Assembly (NCBI GenBank): GCA_032622095.1
Contig: CP136069.1
Location: 34,694,194-34,758,193, forward strand
DNA: 64,000 nucleotides
Source of the DNA: Siphonodentalium dalli
Lineage: Eukaryota; Mollusca; Scaphopoda; Gadilida; Siphonodentaliidae
Direction of reading: 5' to 3'
How positions within the stretch are numbered: position 1 is the stretch's first letter; every line of letters starts with the position of its first letter. The notes below the pieces were generated by a model. The model searched no databases, was not told the origin of the DNA, and saw only the letters and a program-made list of their open reading frames with translations. Positions 1 through 10,420 of the stretch are shown in pieces. The position numbers and the translations under genes were made by a program.

Positions 1-145
1 AAAGCTCTCGCTTGTTGCCATTCATCGGAAAGCTCTCCCCGAGAGCTTTCCGATGAATGACAACAAGCCATATTTCCGACTAAATCCTGAAAAGTTACCC
101 ATAATTCTGCTGTGGTTAAGGGGTCGATTACTTAGGGAATTACTG
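1..145. mobile_element. Family A foldback MITE, left part cut by window edge
   Basis: The right arm is complete and ends in a degraded terminus (AATTACTG) followed by TA. The left arm is only partly visible. The first bases repeat the arm tip GCTCTCG before the loop, so this copy had a small duplicated segment at its centre. Confidence 0.8.
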
Positions 146-207
146 TATATAGAGTGACAGACATAGATAGAATGCTGCTTTAAATGTACTAGCTTTCATA
201 CTGACAC

Positions 208-352
208 TGAGGGTCTATAGAGTGAGACAGGCAGATAGGCTGGTGCTAAATTAACAATAATATTCTCCGGATCTGATGTGATCAGCTAAGCCGAAGTCCA
301 ATTCAGTAAATTGATTCCTCGAATACCAAGGGGTTTAGATGTGCATGTATAT
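208..352 (+). repeat. Diverged direct repeat, copy 1 (partner at 1752-1893)
   Basis: About 140 bp, from GAGTGAGACAGGCAGAT through GGGGTTTAGATGTGCATGT, reappears near 1752-1893 with scattered substitutions. The stretch between the copies holds a family A element and a family D element. This is either a local duplication or two copies of an unrecognised dispersed repeat. Confidence 0.8.
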
Positions 353-445
353 GAGATTACTACTACTAAGGGGGTCTATTTTTTCCTTTTTTGTGCTTTG
401 CATAGAGATTGCATGGAAAATAATAAGAAGGAAAAAGCAGATGTA

Positions 446-660
446 TAGTAATGCTCTAAATAATCGACTCCTTAACCACAGCAGAATTATGGGTAATTTT
501 TCAGGATTTTGTCGGAAATATGGCTTGTTGCCATTCATCAGAAAGCTCTCACTGAGAGCTTTCCGATGAATGGCAACAAGCCATATTTCCGACTAAATCC
601 TGAAAAGTTACCCATAATTCTGCTGTGGTTATAAGGAGTCGATTATTTAGGGCATTACTG
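446..660. mobile_element. Family A foldback MITE
   Basis: Near-perfect palindrome with the left terminus mutated to TAGTAATGC and the right terminus GGCATTACTG intact. The left flank is TA; the right flank is TG. The arms disagree at one diagnostic site (left TAATTTTTC, right GAAAAGTTA), which is unusual for the family. Open frames here on both strands are by-products of the palindrome. Confidence 0.9.
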
Positions 661-684
661 TGTGCTCTGAATACCATGTGCTCT

Positions 685-1716
685 CAGGCCTCTAAATATG
701 GTGTGTGTCATTTGCAGAATGAGGTTTCCAGAGGGGGAATTTAGTGATGCTACCCCGCACAGCAGGCTAGTGTCACCAAATTCATCCTCTGAGAACCTTA
801 TTCTGCATGGCCTCATCTGCTATTGGAGACATAGACTCAGATTTAAATTCCCAGATGCATGTGCACCTGGTTGATGTGCACCCCATTGGGCACCTCGATT
901 ATGCATTGCGTCGATCGCCAAAATTTTGGGATATGAGACGCTAAACCAAAAAAGAAAAAGAAACTTTCTAAACTAAAACAATTTTAATTTGTTAATCTGT
1001 CCGCCATTGTGGGCGCCATTTTGGATTTGGGGGACTTTCATTTTGATGTGATACTTCTTCACTGCCAATGACATGAAGTCCAGTGCTGGGCTGTTGACAG
1101 TATGGCCATTTTCCAGTGGAAAAATATAATGGGAATATCACGAAAACCATAAACTGACTCAGTTGTAATGCTATTATCATTCACACTCGTGGAACATATA
1201 TACACTGTTGGAAACTTTGAGATACAATTGTTCCGATACACCAATCTCTGAGTTCCAGTTATGAATAATGGCCGACTGCTGTGCTGAAGTAGGTCTGCAC
1301 TCAGTAAGGACGTATAGCACACAGCGTGACAAAAGCTTAATAAAGATACTTCCCAGAGAAGTTGAGGCCTAAGCAGAATGAGGTCCACAGAAGGTGAATC
1401 TAGTGATTCTGTGATATGTATCTAGTTTCATATTAATATCATTTTTAGTTACTTTTTTCCTTCTGTTCAGTTGCTATATCCCCTAATTTCCAGAAGATGA
1501 AATGCATAATCGAGGTGATTAATGGGTGAACATCACAACATCAACTGGGGAACTGATCCTGATCCTAGGTCTCCCATTGGAGTTGAGGCCTAAGCAGAAT
1601 GAGGTTCCCTGAGGGTGAATTTAGTGATGCTAGCCCGATGTGCAGGGTTAAGCGTCACTAAATTCACCTTCCGGGACCTCATTCTGCAAATGTCCGGCAC
1701 CATATTTTGAGCCATG
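685..1716. mobile_element. Family D twin-hairpin element, long form
   Basis: The ends are CAGGCCTCTAAATATGG and its imperfect complement ending GAGCCATG. The flanking octamers TGTGCTCT and TATACTCT agree at 6 of 8 positions, compatible with an old 8-bp target duplication. Each end folds as a hairpin built on GAATGAGGT and ACCTCATTC arms. The ~600-bp centre has no open frame with recognisable domains, so this is non-autonomous. An enlarged variant of the D elements at 20752 and 22611. Confidence 0.7.
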
Positions 1717-1751
1717 TATACTCTGTATAATACTGAGATGTCTGCGTACAG

Positions 1752-1893
1752 GATGGAGTGACAGAGGCAGATACACCACTGCCGCTAAATTAACAGTAAT
1801 ATTCTCCAGATCTCGAGTGATCAGCTAAGCCAAATTCCAATTCAGTAAATTGATTCCTCGAATACCGAGGGGTTTAGATGCGCATGTATATGA
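1752..1893 (+). repeat. Diverged direct repeat, copy 2 (partner at 208-352)
   Basis: Shares the core ATTGATTCCTCGAATACC and flanking sequence with copy 1 and keeps the same orientation. It lies immediately downstream of the D element. Confidence 0.8.
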
Positions 1894-2100
1894 TTGTCTA
1901 AAAACCTAAGCCGGGAGATTAGCCCTCAATAAAAGCTCACAAAAGTAACTCCCAAATGAGATTCCAAAGCTAAAGTTAATCTCTTTTCTTTTTGTTCCGA
2001 TCTGGCTACAAAAGTATCGTGGGTGTTTTGCGAGGCGAGGAGACACTCAGTCGGGAACATATCTTAACTAATCAGCAGTGGGAGTATTGTTTTATGTATG

Positions 2101-2233
2101 AATCAGACCCCCAGTTACAACAACAACTTATAAAATCTAATTTCTGAATCAGACCCCCAGTTACAACAACAACTTATAAAATCTAATGTTCAATGAATCA
2201 GACCCCCAGTTACAACAACTTATAAAATCTAAT
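2101..2233 (+). repeat. Three-copy tandem repeat, 46-49 bp
   Basis: Three copies of a unit starting AATCAGACCCCCAGTTACAA and ending ATAAAATCTAA begin at 2101, 2147 and 2196. They differ only by loss of one CAA triplet in the third copy and by short junctions (TTTCTG, TGTTCAATG). Confidence 0.95.
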
Positions 2234-2417
2234 TTAGCATCATTAATGCTTTAATGGCTTTGTTACGCTTATGAAATGTTTATTAAAAACCAAATGTGTC
2301 TTATTAATTAGATTTATAAATACTGAACATTGTCATTCTGTTATTAAACAATCATTGCCTTTCCTCTAAATCATGGAATTATATGACATAAATGGATAGA
2401 CAATTCTTTATTAAATA

Positions 2418-2484
2418 TTTCATGACGGGAGCTGCAGTGGTGCAGCATTAAAGCCAGTGCATTCCCTTATATATGCGAGGCAAC
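2418..2484 (-). mobile_element. Family B fragment (one end)
   Basis: Carries the terminal block CATGACGGGAGCTG, the GTGCAGCATTAAAG segment and the first hairpin arm, then stops. It is an inverted right end of family B (see 12246). Confidence 0.8.
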
Positions 2485-2671
2485 TTTTGAAGAAATACCG
2501 TTGTTATACGATATTGGGATCCTCGAATCGGATGGTAATATTTACATAGCGAGCGATAACTCTATTTCACAATATCACTTTACGCATCTGGGGTGTTTTC
2601 TGTGTCTTTTGTGAGATGAAAATCATGTTTTATTTGTTATAATCCGTGCAAAACAATTGTTTGCATGTTGA

Positions 2672-3060
2672 ACTAATACGTGGTCCGGTGGTTAGCGTGT
2701 CGGACTTCTATTCGCTGTAAACACACTGATATGGGTTCGCAGTGCGTCGTCGGTCATTGAGTCTTCACACAGCAGTGGCTTTGAGCGACATGCAATTGTT
2801 GGATTGCTCGCTGTTTCAAAACCCACGCAAGTTGTGACCCTTGAGCAAGGTCGCTCGTACTGTGTCAGCTTCGCATGATCGCATCACTCATGCATTAAAC
2901 GAGTACCAGTCAGCGTGTCATACTGATGAGTATCAGAGCATGTTCTGATCAATCTAGAGCAGCGCCTGCAATGGCTGCAGCCGGTTCATTGGTTGGCTTA
3001 ATTGTACAAATGACTGGGGTAATATTGTACCAAGGGTGTTAGAGCAAGTAATTGGTTAAT
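2672..3060 (+). mobile_element. tRNA-derived SINE
   Basis: The head resembles a tRNA promoter: an A-box-like GTGGTTAGCGTGTCGG near 2688-2702 and a B-box-like GGGTTCGCAG at 2733-2742, at tRNA-like spacing. Downstream lie CCTTGAGCAAGG at about 2849-2860 and a TAAACGAGTACCAG block. From memory, similar motifs occur in conserved central domains of several metazoan SINEs. The body is damaged and the tail end is not clear, so the right boundary is approximate. It is not a functional tRNA: no acceptor stem or anticodon arm can be closed convincingly. Confidence 0.65.
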
Positions 3061-3222
3061 CCCTATATAAAACTGGTCATTATCAAATTAACAGAATGGG
3101 GCAAGAATATTGTTATACTAGTAACCAAGTTGGCTAAGTCAAGAAGTGTTTCACACCTTAGGTATTCACATGTGTTATTCGTGACCTAGACCACTGTTAA
3201 GGCTTCTAAAAGCTACTATCAT

Positions 3223-3570
3223 AGAGATGCATGCAGCGGGAGAAGGAAATTGATAATTTCTAATTGATGAACATCATACAAAGATTCTGAACTGCCTGAG
3301 AATTTAAAAAATATATAGTCAGGAAGGGACGCCGGACAAGGGGGTGGCAAACCTGAATCAGGTGTGCACTTTTCGGATGCCACTGTTCTCAGCTGGGCCT
3401 AGGCAGGGGGGGGGGGCAAGTGTCCCTGCATGCCCCCCTTCTCCGGCGTCCCTTCCTGACTATATATTTTTTTAATTCTCAGGCACATATCAGCGGTTCA
3501 GGATCTTTGTTTGACGTTCATTAATAAGAAATTTTCCATTTCGTTTTCCCACTGCATCCCTAAGATGTGC
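3223..3570. mobile_element. Unclassified long inverted-repeat element (foldback)
   Basis: The core arms are almost perfect: 3295-3340, containing AGTCAGGAAGGGACGCCGG, pairs with 3440-3484. Pairing continues outward with more mismatches (AAAGATTCTGAACTG against the complement of CGGTTCAGGATCTTT) to roughly 3223 and 3570. The loop holds a G11 run at 3405-3420. I could not define a target duplication, so the superfamily is unknown. Confidence 0.75.
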
Positions 3571-3887
3571 AAACATTTGCAGTACTTCGGCTTTTGCGTA
3601 TAGATTTTGCTTTATGGACTTATTGGTAATGTGTCTGTCATGCTCAATAGAAATCTGTCACTGCTTCCATTCTCCCAATTTTCGAATTATTTTGTAGCGT
3701 TCCGCTCGCAAATTCTCTGATAAAGTGCAGTTGTATTCGATTCATTGCTTTGTGACATGACGGAGTAAGTCGGAGTACAGTAACTGTATGATTAGATTTT
3801 ATTGCTTTCTGCACAGTGAGTACATTACTGTTCATAGGTAACCCTTCATCATTGAGAATTAATTTTTAACTCTTGGATGACGTACAT
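3571..3887. other. Single-copy interval, nothing recognised
   Basis: AT-rich sequence with no convincing exon, RNA or repeat. The minus-strand frame at 3644-3835 is short and has no recognisable motif. Confidence 0.5.
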
Positions 3888-4285
3888 GAGCTGCGCTGGT
3901 GCATCAATAGAGATTCTGTGCCATGGCAATGCATCAATTCTCCCATTGCGAGCCTTGTATGTATAAGAGAATACATTGGCCTAACAATATTTTCCTTGAC
4001 CTTGTACAGTATATAATTCCCTAAATAATCAACTCCTTAACTACAGCAGACTTATGGGTAATTTTTCAGGATTTGTCTGAAATATGGCTTGTTGCCATTC
4101 ATAGGAAAGCTCTCAACAAGCCATATTTCCGACTAAATCCTGAAAAATTACCAATAATTCTGCTGTGGTTAACGAGTCGATTATTTAGGGCATTACTGTA
4201 AGCCAGTGCATTCTCTTATATATGCGAGGCTCCACTAGTACAGGATCTTTATTGCTACACCTGCGCAGCTCTTGTAATGAAAGGG
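3888..4285. mobile_element. Family B element interrupted by a family A insertion
   Basis: B sequence runs from CATGAGCTGCGCTGGTGCA to GTAATGAAAGGG. It is split by an A element at 4007-4198, which sits between CCTTGTA and TAAGCCAGTG; the unbroken B consensus reads CCTTGTAAGCC, so TA was duplicated. Both outer ends are of the right-end type (GCTGGTGCA... on the left, inverted), so this copy is rearranged. Its terminal TTAA (4286-4289) is also the left target of the C element that follows. Confidence 0.8.
4007..4198. mobile_element. Family A foldback MITE nested in family B
   Basis: The left end is degraded (CAGTATATAATTCCC) and the right end is GGCATTACTG. The centre has lost one arm tip (left arm ...GGAAAGCTCTC runs straight into AACAAGCC). 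Its position inside B gives a clean TA target duplication. Confidence 0.9.
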
Positions 4286-4289
4286 TTAA

Positions 4290-4682
4290 CCCTTTACCCA
4301 ACAGAAGGGCCCCTGTGCCAATGCATTCTCTTATATATGCGAGTCGACCATAGGTCGCCTCGCATATATAAGAGAATGCATTGGCTTAACGCATTAAAAA
4401 TTATAAAATTGTTAAAGAATGTAAGAAAATATGGTAAAAAGTGTTAAAAAAAGATTTTTTTTAATCCAATGCATTCTCTTATATATGCGAGGCGACCTAT
4501 GGTCGACTCGCATATATAAGAGAATGCATTGGCACAGGGCATAACTGTAACCATCACAATGTGGTCAATGAGCCGGTTCAAATGATATCCATATTTGTAT
4601 GGTTTTATTGAGATAGACCCAAGATATTTTAGGCTGTTGAAGCTTTATTTGGCCGGTTTTGGCCGGTTTGTTGGGTAAAGGG
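4290..4682 (+). mobile_element. Family C piggyBac-like MITE, copy 1
   Basis: Begins CCCTTTACCCAACA and ends TGTTGGGTAAAGGG, with TTAA on both sides. Inside are two ~67-bp hairpins built on CCAATGCATTCTCTTATA arms. The second hairpin is the reverse complement of the first. A ~150-bp unique tail follows (TATCCATATTTGTATGG, GGCTGTTGAAGC). There is no transposase. TTAA targets with CCCT-starting ends are the hallmark of piggyBac-group transposons; the assignment rests only on that. Confidence 0.9.
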
Positions 4683-4796
4683 TTAACCCTTCTTAACACT
4701 TTGATAATAATCCTTATTTTCCTATATCCCGGGAGACCGGAATACCGGTCCGGAAATCATACAATATTTGACACTAAATTACAGCACAATAAATAG

Positions 4797-4944
4797 AGGA
4801 TCTCACATGAGTTCCTATTTTATACGGAATTTATCAACCGAGTTCACTAAATTCGATTTGAGCCGAGGTTTACCGAGGCTCAAATAGAATTTAGAGGACG
4901 AGGTTGATAAATTACGTATAAAATAGGACGAGTGTGAGATACCT
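4797..4944. mobile_element. Unclassified ~148-bp imperfect palindrome
   Basis: The left arm (GGATCTCACATGAG..., TCCTATTTTATACG, TTTATCAACC) pairs with the right arm (GGTTGATAAATTACG, TAAAATAGGACGAG, GTGAGATACC). The loop is GAGCCGAGGTTTACCGAGGCTC, itself a small hairpin. The shape is that of a MITE, but only one copy is present here and no target duplication is clear. Confidence 0.7.
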
Positions 4945-4947
4945 TTT

Positions 4948-5560
4948 ATCACATGATCAAATAAACCCGAAGCAACGCGAAATATTCATCGAAAACAACA
5001 ATCATACACTGCAGCGATCGCAAGTTATCTGAAGAACGCTGTGACGTCATCGCACGCGCTGATATTAAACGTGTCTATTACCGATAATTATGAAACTGCT
5101 TTTATGGCCAAATTATGTGATAAATGCACATATCAACTAGAGTTGAACTTCTACTTTGCACACATGCGTCACCTGTTTGCCCATGTTACTTTGTCAGACA
5201 AACTGATGACAGAGGGTCTGTTTCTTCGCGCATGCACAGATGCCTATTTTGAGAAAAAAAATCACTTTTCATCGTTGGAAAATGGGAAGTATTTCGTTAG
5301 AAATTTCATGATCAAAGCACAAATTAATTAAAATAATGCCTCTACTTTGCACGAATGAGTCACACGTATATATATATTCATACCTCTGATCTTAGCAGCC
5401 AACTTGGTGACAGGGGATGGGGGTGCTTTTTCTTCAAGTATGCACAGAGGAAGAAACACATATTGTAGGGAAAGGATAAGAATTTCGTTATAAATATATA
5501 GCACGACCAAAGGGAGCCGCAATATCTACATTTATATTGAATGTGGAATAGACTGTCTCG
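4948..5560 (+). repeat. Two-copy diverged ~190-bp tandem repeat and upstream single-copy DNA
   Basis: Segments 5148-5334 and 5340-5530 align loosely: TCTACTTTGCAC, then TGCACAGA with TTTTCTTC-like flanks, then AAGTATTTCGTTAGAAAT / AAGAATTTCGTTATAAAT, then CACGACCAAAG / ATGATCAAAG. The 96-codon frame at 5041-5331 (+) overlaps the first copy. I do not call it a gene, because the repeat does not keep the frame. Confidence 0.55.
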
Positions 5561-5852
5561 TTGAAATACCTTGACATATTTCACCAAACACTAGTTCATT
5601 TAGCATAGTAGATTGCTGTATAGTTGAGCTTGTATACATGTATATACATCTCAGTTAAGAGCATTACGAGTTACGTCATCGGAAACACAATATAAAACGT
5701 CAGGCACCTCGGGGTGTGGACCATTTAACGTCAGGACGTCAGGGTTCAAAGGGTTAACTGAGAATTAATTTTTAAAGCCGCTGTGTTATGGTGAGAACAC
5801 ATGGATCTGTTTCTTAACCATTTCCTTACTAGATGGATTCTCCAATTTAAAA

Positions 5853-6230
5853 CCCTTTCTATACAGCAATGCCCTAAGTAATCGACTCCTTAACCACAGC
5901 AGAATTATGGGTAATTTTTCAGGATTTAGTTGGAAATATGGCTTGTTGACATTTATCGGAAAGCTCTCACTATAATGGCTTGTTGCCATTCATCGGAAAG
6001 CTCTCCCCGAGAGCTTTCCGATGAATGGCAACAAGCCATTATAGTGAGAGCTTTCCGATAAATGTCAACAAGCCATATTTCCAACTAAATCCTGAAAAAT
6101 TACCCATAATTCTGATGTGATTAAGGAGTCGATTATTTAGGGCATTACTGTATTAAATACTCATTGACGAATAGTTCCCTCAGGTAATGTTCATAGTTTT
6201 CGATAATAATTTCAACAAACGAGCATGGGT
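5853..6230. mobile_element. Family F fragment interrupted by a family A element
   Basis: CCCTTTCTATA precedes the A element at 5864-6150 and TATTAAATACTCATTGACG follows it. The F consensus reads CCCTTTCTATACTAAATACTC, so the insertion duplicated TA. F then continues through the GATAATAATTTCAACAAACG region and breaks off. Bases 6229-6274 resemble a family B right end (ATCTTTAATGCTGCA...CATCATGAAA). Confidence 0.75.
5864..6150. mobile_element. Family A foldback MITE with an extra nested palindrome
   Basis: At ~287 bp this is longer than the usual ~210 bp. The centre holds a second, complete palindrome (ACTATAATGGCTTGTTGCC and its complement around CTCCCCGAG). Both arms carry the same private changes against the family: GACATTTATCGG / CCGATAAATGTC and GTTGGAAATA / TATTTCCAAC. 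Confidence 0.9.
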
Positions 6231-6278
6231 TAGATCTTTAATGCTGCATGAGTGCACCTCCCATCATGAAACTGTTAA

Positions 6279-6670
6279 CCCTTTACCCAACAGAAGGGCC
6301 CTGTGCCAATGCATTCTCTTATATATGCAAGTCGACCATAGGTCGCCTCGCATATATAAGAGAATGCATTGGCTTAACACATTACAAATTATAAAATTGT
6401 TAAAGAATGTAAGAAAAAATGTTAAAAAGTGTTAAAAAAAGATTTTTTTTAGGCCAATGCATTCTCTTATATATGCGAGGCGACCTATGGTCGACTCGCA
6501 TATATAAGAGAATGCATTGGCACAGGGCATAACTGTAACTATCACAATGTGGTCAATGAGCCGGTTCCAATGATATCCATATTTGTATGGTTTTATTGAG
6601 ACAGACCCAAGATAATTTAGGCTGTTGCAGCTTTATTTGGTCGTTTTTGGCCTGTTTGTTGGGTAAAGGG
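6279..6670 (+). mobile_element. Family C piggyBac-like MITE, copy 2
   Basis: TTAA at 6275-6278 and 6671-6674. Complete, with both hairpins. Its right flank is the start of the tandem array at 6671, so it sits exactly on the array edge. Confidence 0.9.
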
Positions 6671-9487
6671 TTAAGAGGATTTTTACACAGTTTAGATTTA
6701 TTACAAATTTGGTTCTTTATTTACATAAAAAAAATGTATATTTTATTTAGAATTTTTATTATATTTTTCCAATATTTTGGCTTATATATTGAAAATTGAT
6801 GCAAGCACTATATGCTCTCATCTAATGTAATGACAACAGTAGAAACTAATTAGTGTGAAGGGACAAACATGGGGGTTAATTTATGCCTTAGGGTATAAGA
6901 TTTCCCCCTCTCAGCAGGGAGGGAATGTAGCGAACCATAGCCATTTAGTGTTTACCCATTATGAGGCATATGCATTGGATGAATGAAGGAACTCTATCAT
7001 TTCTACTTCTTTATTTATTATGTCAACAAGACGAGAATTTAACAATTCATTGCGATTATATCACATTATGTAACAAAACCAGAAGCAGGGTGTTTCAAAA
7101 ATTTTTTACCACAGGAGCTGAGCTCAAATATGTTATTTTCATACACTAAAATCTATACCAAGAGTATAAATTATAAGTATATTAAGAGGATTTTTACACA
7201 GTTTAGATTTATTACAAATTTGGTTCTTTATTTACATAAAAAAAATGTATATTTTATTTAGAATTTTTATTATATTTTTCCAATATTTTGGCTTATATAT
7301 TGAAAATTGATGCAAGCAATATGCTCTCATCTAATGTAATGACAAAAGTAGAAACTAATTAGTGTGAAGGGACAAACATGGGGGTTAATTTATGCCTTAG
7401 GGTATAAGATTTCCCCCTCTCAGCTGGGAGGGAATGTAGCGAACCATAGCCATTTAGTGTTTACCCATTATGAGGCATATGCATTGGATGAATGAAGGAA
7501 CTCTATCATTTCTACTTCTTTATTTATTATGTCAACAAGACGAGAATTTAACAATTCATTGCGATTATATCACATTATGTAACAAAACCAGAAGCAGGGT
7601 GTTTCAAAAATTTTGTACCACAGGAGCTGAGCTCAAATATGTTATTTTCATACACTAAAATCTATACCAAGAGTATAAATTATAAGTATATTAACCCTTT
7701 ACCCAACAGAAGGGCCCTGTGCCAATGCATTCTCTTATATATGCGAGTCGACCATAGGTCGCCTCGCATATATAAGAGAATGCATTGGCTTAACACATTA
7801 AAAATTATAAAATTGTTAAAGAATGTAAGAAAATGTAGGCCAATGCATTCTCTTATATATGCGAGGCGACCTATGGTCGACTCGCATATATAAGAGAATG
7901 CATTGGCACAGGGCATAACTGTAACCATCACAATGTGGTCAATGAGCCGGTTCCAATGATATCCATATTTGTATGGTTTTATTGAGACAGACCCAAGATA
8001 ATTTAGGCTGTTGCAGCTTGTTTTGGCCGGTTTGTTGGGTAAAGGGTTAAAAACAATATAACCTGGAATGGTGAATGCAACTTTTATAAAATGGATTATT
8101 ACAAAATCAAAATTTTTATTTTAAAAACGTTTTTCTCCCCATTTTGGCTTAATGGCTTTATATATTGAACACTGATACAGGCAACATGCTCCTATCTAAT
8201 TAACCAATTAGAACTAATTAGCGATACGGGGGTTAATAGTTAACTATATCTATTTAAGGGGTTAAAGTGGAACCCCCTCTCAGCAGGGATGGAATGTAGT
8301 GAACCATATAGCCTTCAGTGTTTACCAATTATGAGCTCCAAGGCACATGCATCCGATCAATGAATGAACTCTATTATTACTACTTCTTTATTTATTATGT
8401 CAACAAGACGAGAATTTAACAAATCATTGCGATTGCATCACATCATGTAACAAAACCTGAAGCAGGGTGTATAACAATTTTTACCACATGAACCGTCACT
8501 AAAGTAAGTTAGTTGTCACTATATGTAATTCTGAGCTCAAACATGTTAATTTCATACTCTAAATTCTATATCAAAAGTATAAGTGTATTTTAAAAAAATT
8601 GAACCTGGAATCATGAATACACCTTTTATAAAATGGATTATTATCAAGTATATATTTTTGTTTATTTATATCAAGAATTTATTTTTATTTTTAAAATGTT
8701 TTTCTGCCTATTTTGGCTTTATATATTGAAAATTGATACAAGCATCATCATACTCCTATCTGATGACCCAAAACATAAACTAATTAGTAAGATGGGGGTT
8801 AATAGTTAACTGTATTTATTGTAGGGGTTAAAGTAGCACCCCATTTCAGCAGGGAGGGAATGTAGTGAACCATAGCCTTTAGTGTTTACCCATTATGAGG
8901 CACATGCATCCGATCAATGAATGAACTCTATTATTACTACTTCCTTATTTATTATGTCAACAAGACGAGAATTTAACAAATCATTGTGATTGCATCACAT
9001 TATGTAACAAAACCTGAAGCAGGGTGTATAACAATTTGGACCACACGAACCATTGCTAAAGTAAGTTAGCTGTCACTACATGTAATTCTGAGCTCAAACA
9101 TGTTAATTTCATACTCTAAAATCTATATCAAAAGTATAAATATAAGTTTATTTTTAGAAAATTTAACCTGGAATCATGAATACACCATTTATAAAATGGA
9201 TTTTTTTAAAGTGTATTTTTGTGTTTATTTGTATCAAGAATTTATTTTTATTTAAAAAATGTTTTTCTGCCTATTTTAACTTTATATAATGAAAATATAC
9301 CATACTCCTATCTAATGAACCAAATAAAACTAATTAGCGATACTGGGGTTAATAGTTATCTATATTTATTGTATGGGGTTAAAGTAGCACCCCCTCTCAG
9401 CAGGGAGGGAATGTAGTGAACCATAGCCTTTAGTGTTTACCCATTATCAGCTCCCAGGCATATGCATTGGATGAATGAAGGAATCCA
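6671..9487 (+). repeat. Tandem array of a 510-560-bp unit, about 5 copies, with a C insertion
   Basis: Units begin near 6671, 7182, 8051, 8590 and 9155. The first two are nearly identical (offset 511 bp). The later three are diverged, with offsets of 531 and 563 bp measured at the CCTGGAAT marker. Shared markers include CTCAGCAGGGAGGGAATGTA, TTATGTCAACAAGACGAGAA and GAGCTCAAA. The last unit is cut after ATGAATGAAGGAAT at about 9487. Short frames repeated in units 1 and 2 (62 codons each) are not maintained in the other units, so the array is treated as non-coding satellite-like DNA. Confidence 0.9.
7695..8046 (+). mobile_element. Family C piggyBac-like MITE, copy 3 (short form)
   Basis: TTAA at 7691-7694 and 8047-8050. 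The AT-rich spacer between the two hairpins is about 40 bp shorter than in other copies (AAGAAAATGTAGGCC). It separates array units 2 and 3 and has intact ends. Confidence 0.9.
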
Positions 9488-10158
9488 GGTCCAGATATAA
9501 TGTGCTTACTGATGCATTGTACTCTACAATAATGGGTCCCGCTTTCATTATTCACACACCCGCTCTGGTGTGCAGTCGGATTTAAAGTTATCTCAGCATA
9601 CCTGTCAGTGTACCTGTGTCGGGATTATTTTATTTCCATACAAAGTGATTTGAGCATGTAATTTATTTCGTGTTCAGCGAGTGACAAGCTATTTGTTTGA
9701 CAAGGATTTTTTTCTCACGTAAAAACAAGGTATTTACATTTTGATTCTTTAGAAATTATCACTTTTTCGGAGACAAGGTTTTCATTTGTTAATATATTTA
9801 TTGAATTTTAACATTTCGGCTCAATTGCGTACAAATCGTAGCAATGACTCATCACAAGCTGTAAACTTGTCACATAACAAAAGAGTTTAGAGTCACGCCA
9901 GTGTCAAAATATAATGCAAATTTGTTTCCAAATTGTAAATCATGCATTTTGAAATTGTCCTATGGCCATATGAGTTTGATGAACTCATGTACTCTTTGTC
10001 ATGGTTAAGACATCATAGCTGGTTCCCAAATTTAAATATTAAAACTTCATTCATAGACAGAACATGATTAAATTTTCGTATTGTAAAATATTGTGACAAT
10101 GGGCATATAATCTTCCTAATCTTCAAGGCCACAAAATGCAGATTCAGATATTCCAAAT
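9488..10158. other. Single-copy interval, possible non-coding element
   Basis: Complex sequence, richer in CpG than the neighbouring array between about 9530 and 9900 (for example TGTGTCGGGATTATTT and CAATTGCGTACAAATCG). No open frame of useful length and no repeat partner in the window. Confidence 0.4.
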
Positions 10159-10162
10159 TTAA

Positions 10163-10420
10163 CCCTTTCAATACTAAATACTCATTGACGAGTAGTTATC
10201 CCATAGGAAATGTTCAGATAATAAGTTCAACAAACGACCATTGAACTTATTATCTGAACATTTCGCACCAGTGAATATGAATCCATGAATCTGCACTAGT
10301 ATTATTTTTTCGTATGTCTGTCATCTGCTCATTTTATCTGGACCCCCATTCAAATGAATGATGACTATTCCAACATATACTTTTATAACTAAATGGGAGA
10401 ATCCATTCAGGGTAGAAAGG
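10163..10420 (+). mobile_element. Family F TTAA-type element
   Basis: Starts CCCTTTCAATACTAAATACTC after TTAA and ends GGGTAGAAAGG. Contains the family's central hairpin: AATGTTCAGATAATAAGTTC paired with GAACTTATTATCTGAACATT. The distal end carries GGGAGAATCCATT. The right target is mutated to TTTG. The ~260-bp length matches the other full F copies. Confidence 0.8.

Noticed and set aside
2676-2760. Functional tRNA gene
   Set aside because: A- and B-box-like motifs are present, but the cloverleaf cannot be closed and the segment continues into a SINE-like body.
5041-5331. 96-codon plus-strand frame
   Set aside because: It overlaps a diverged tandem repeat whose second copy is not open, and has no recognisable domain.
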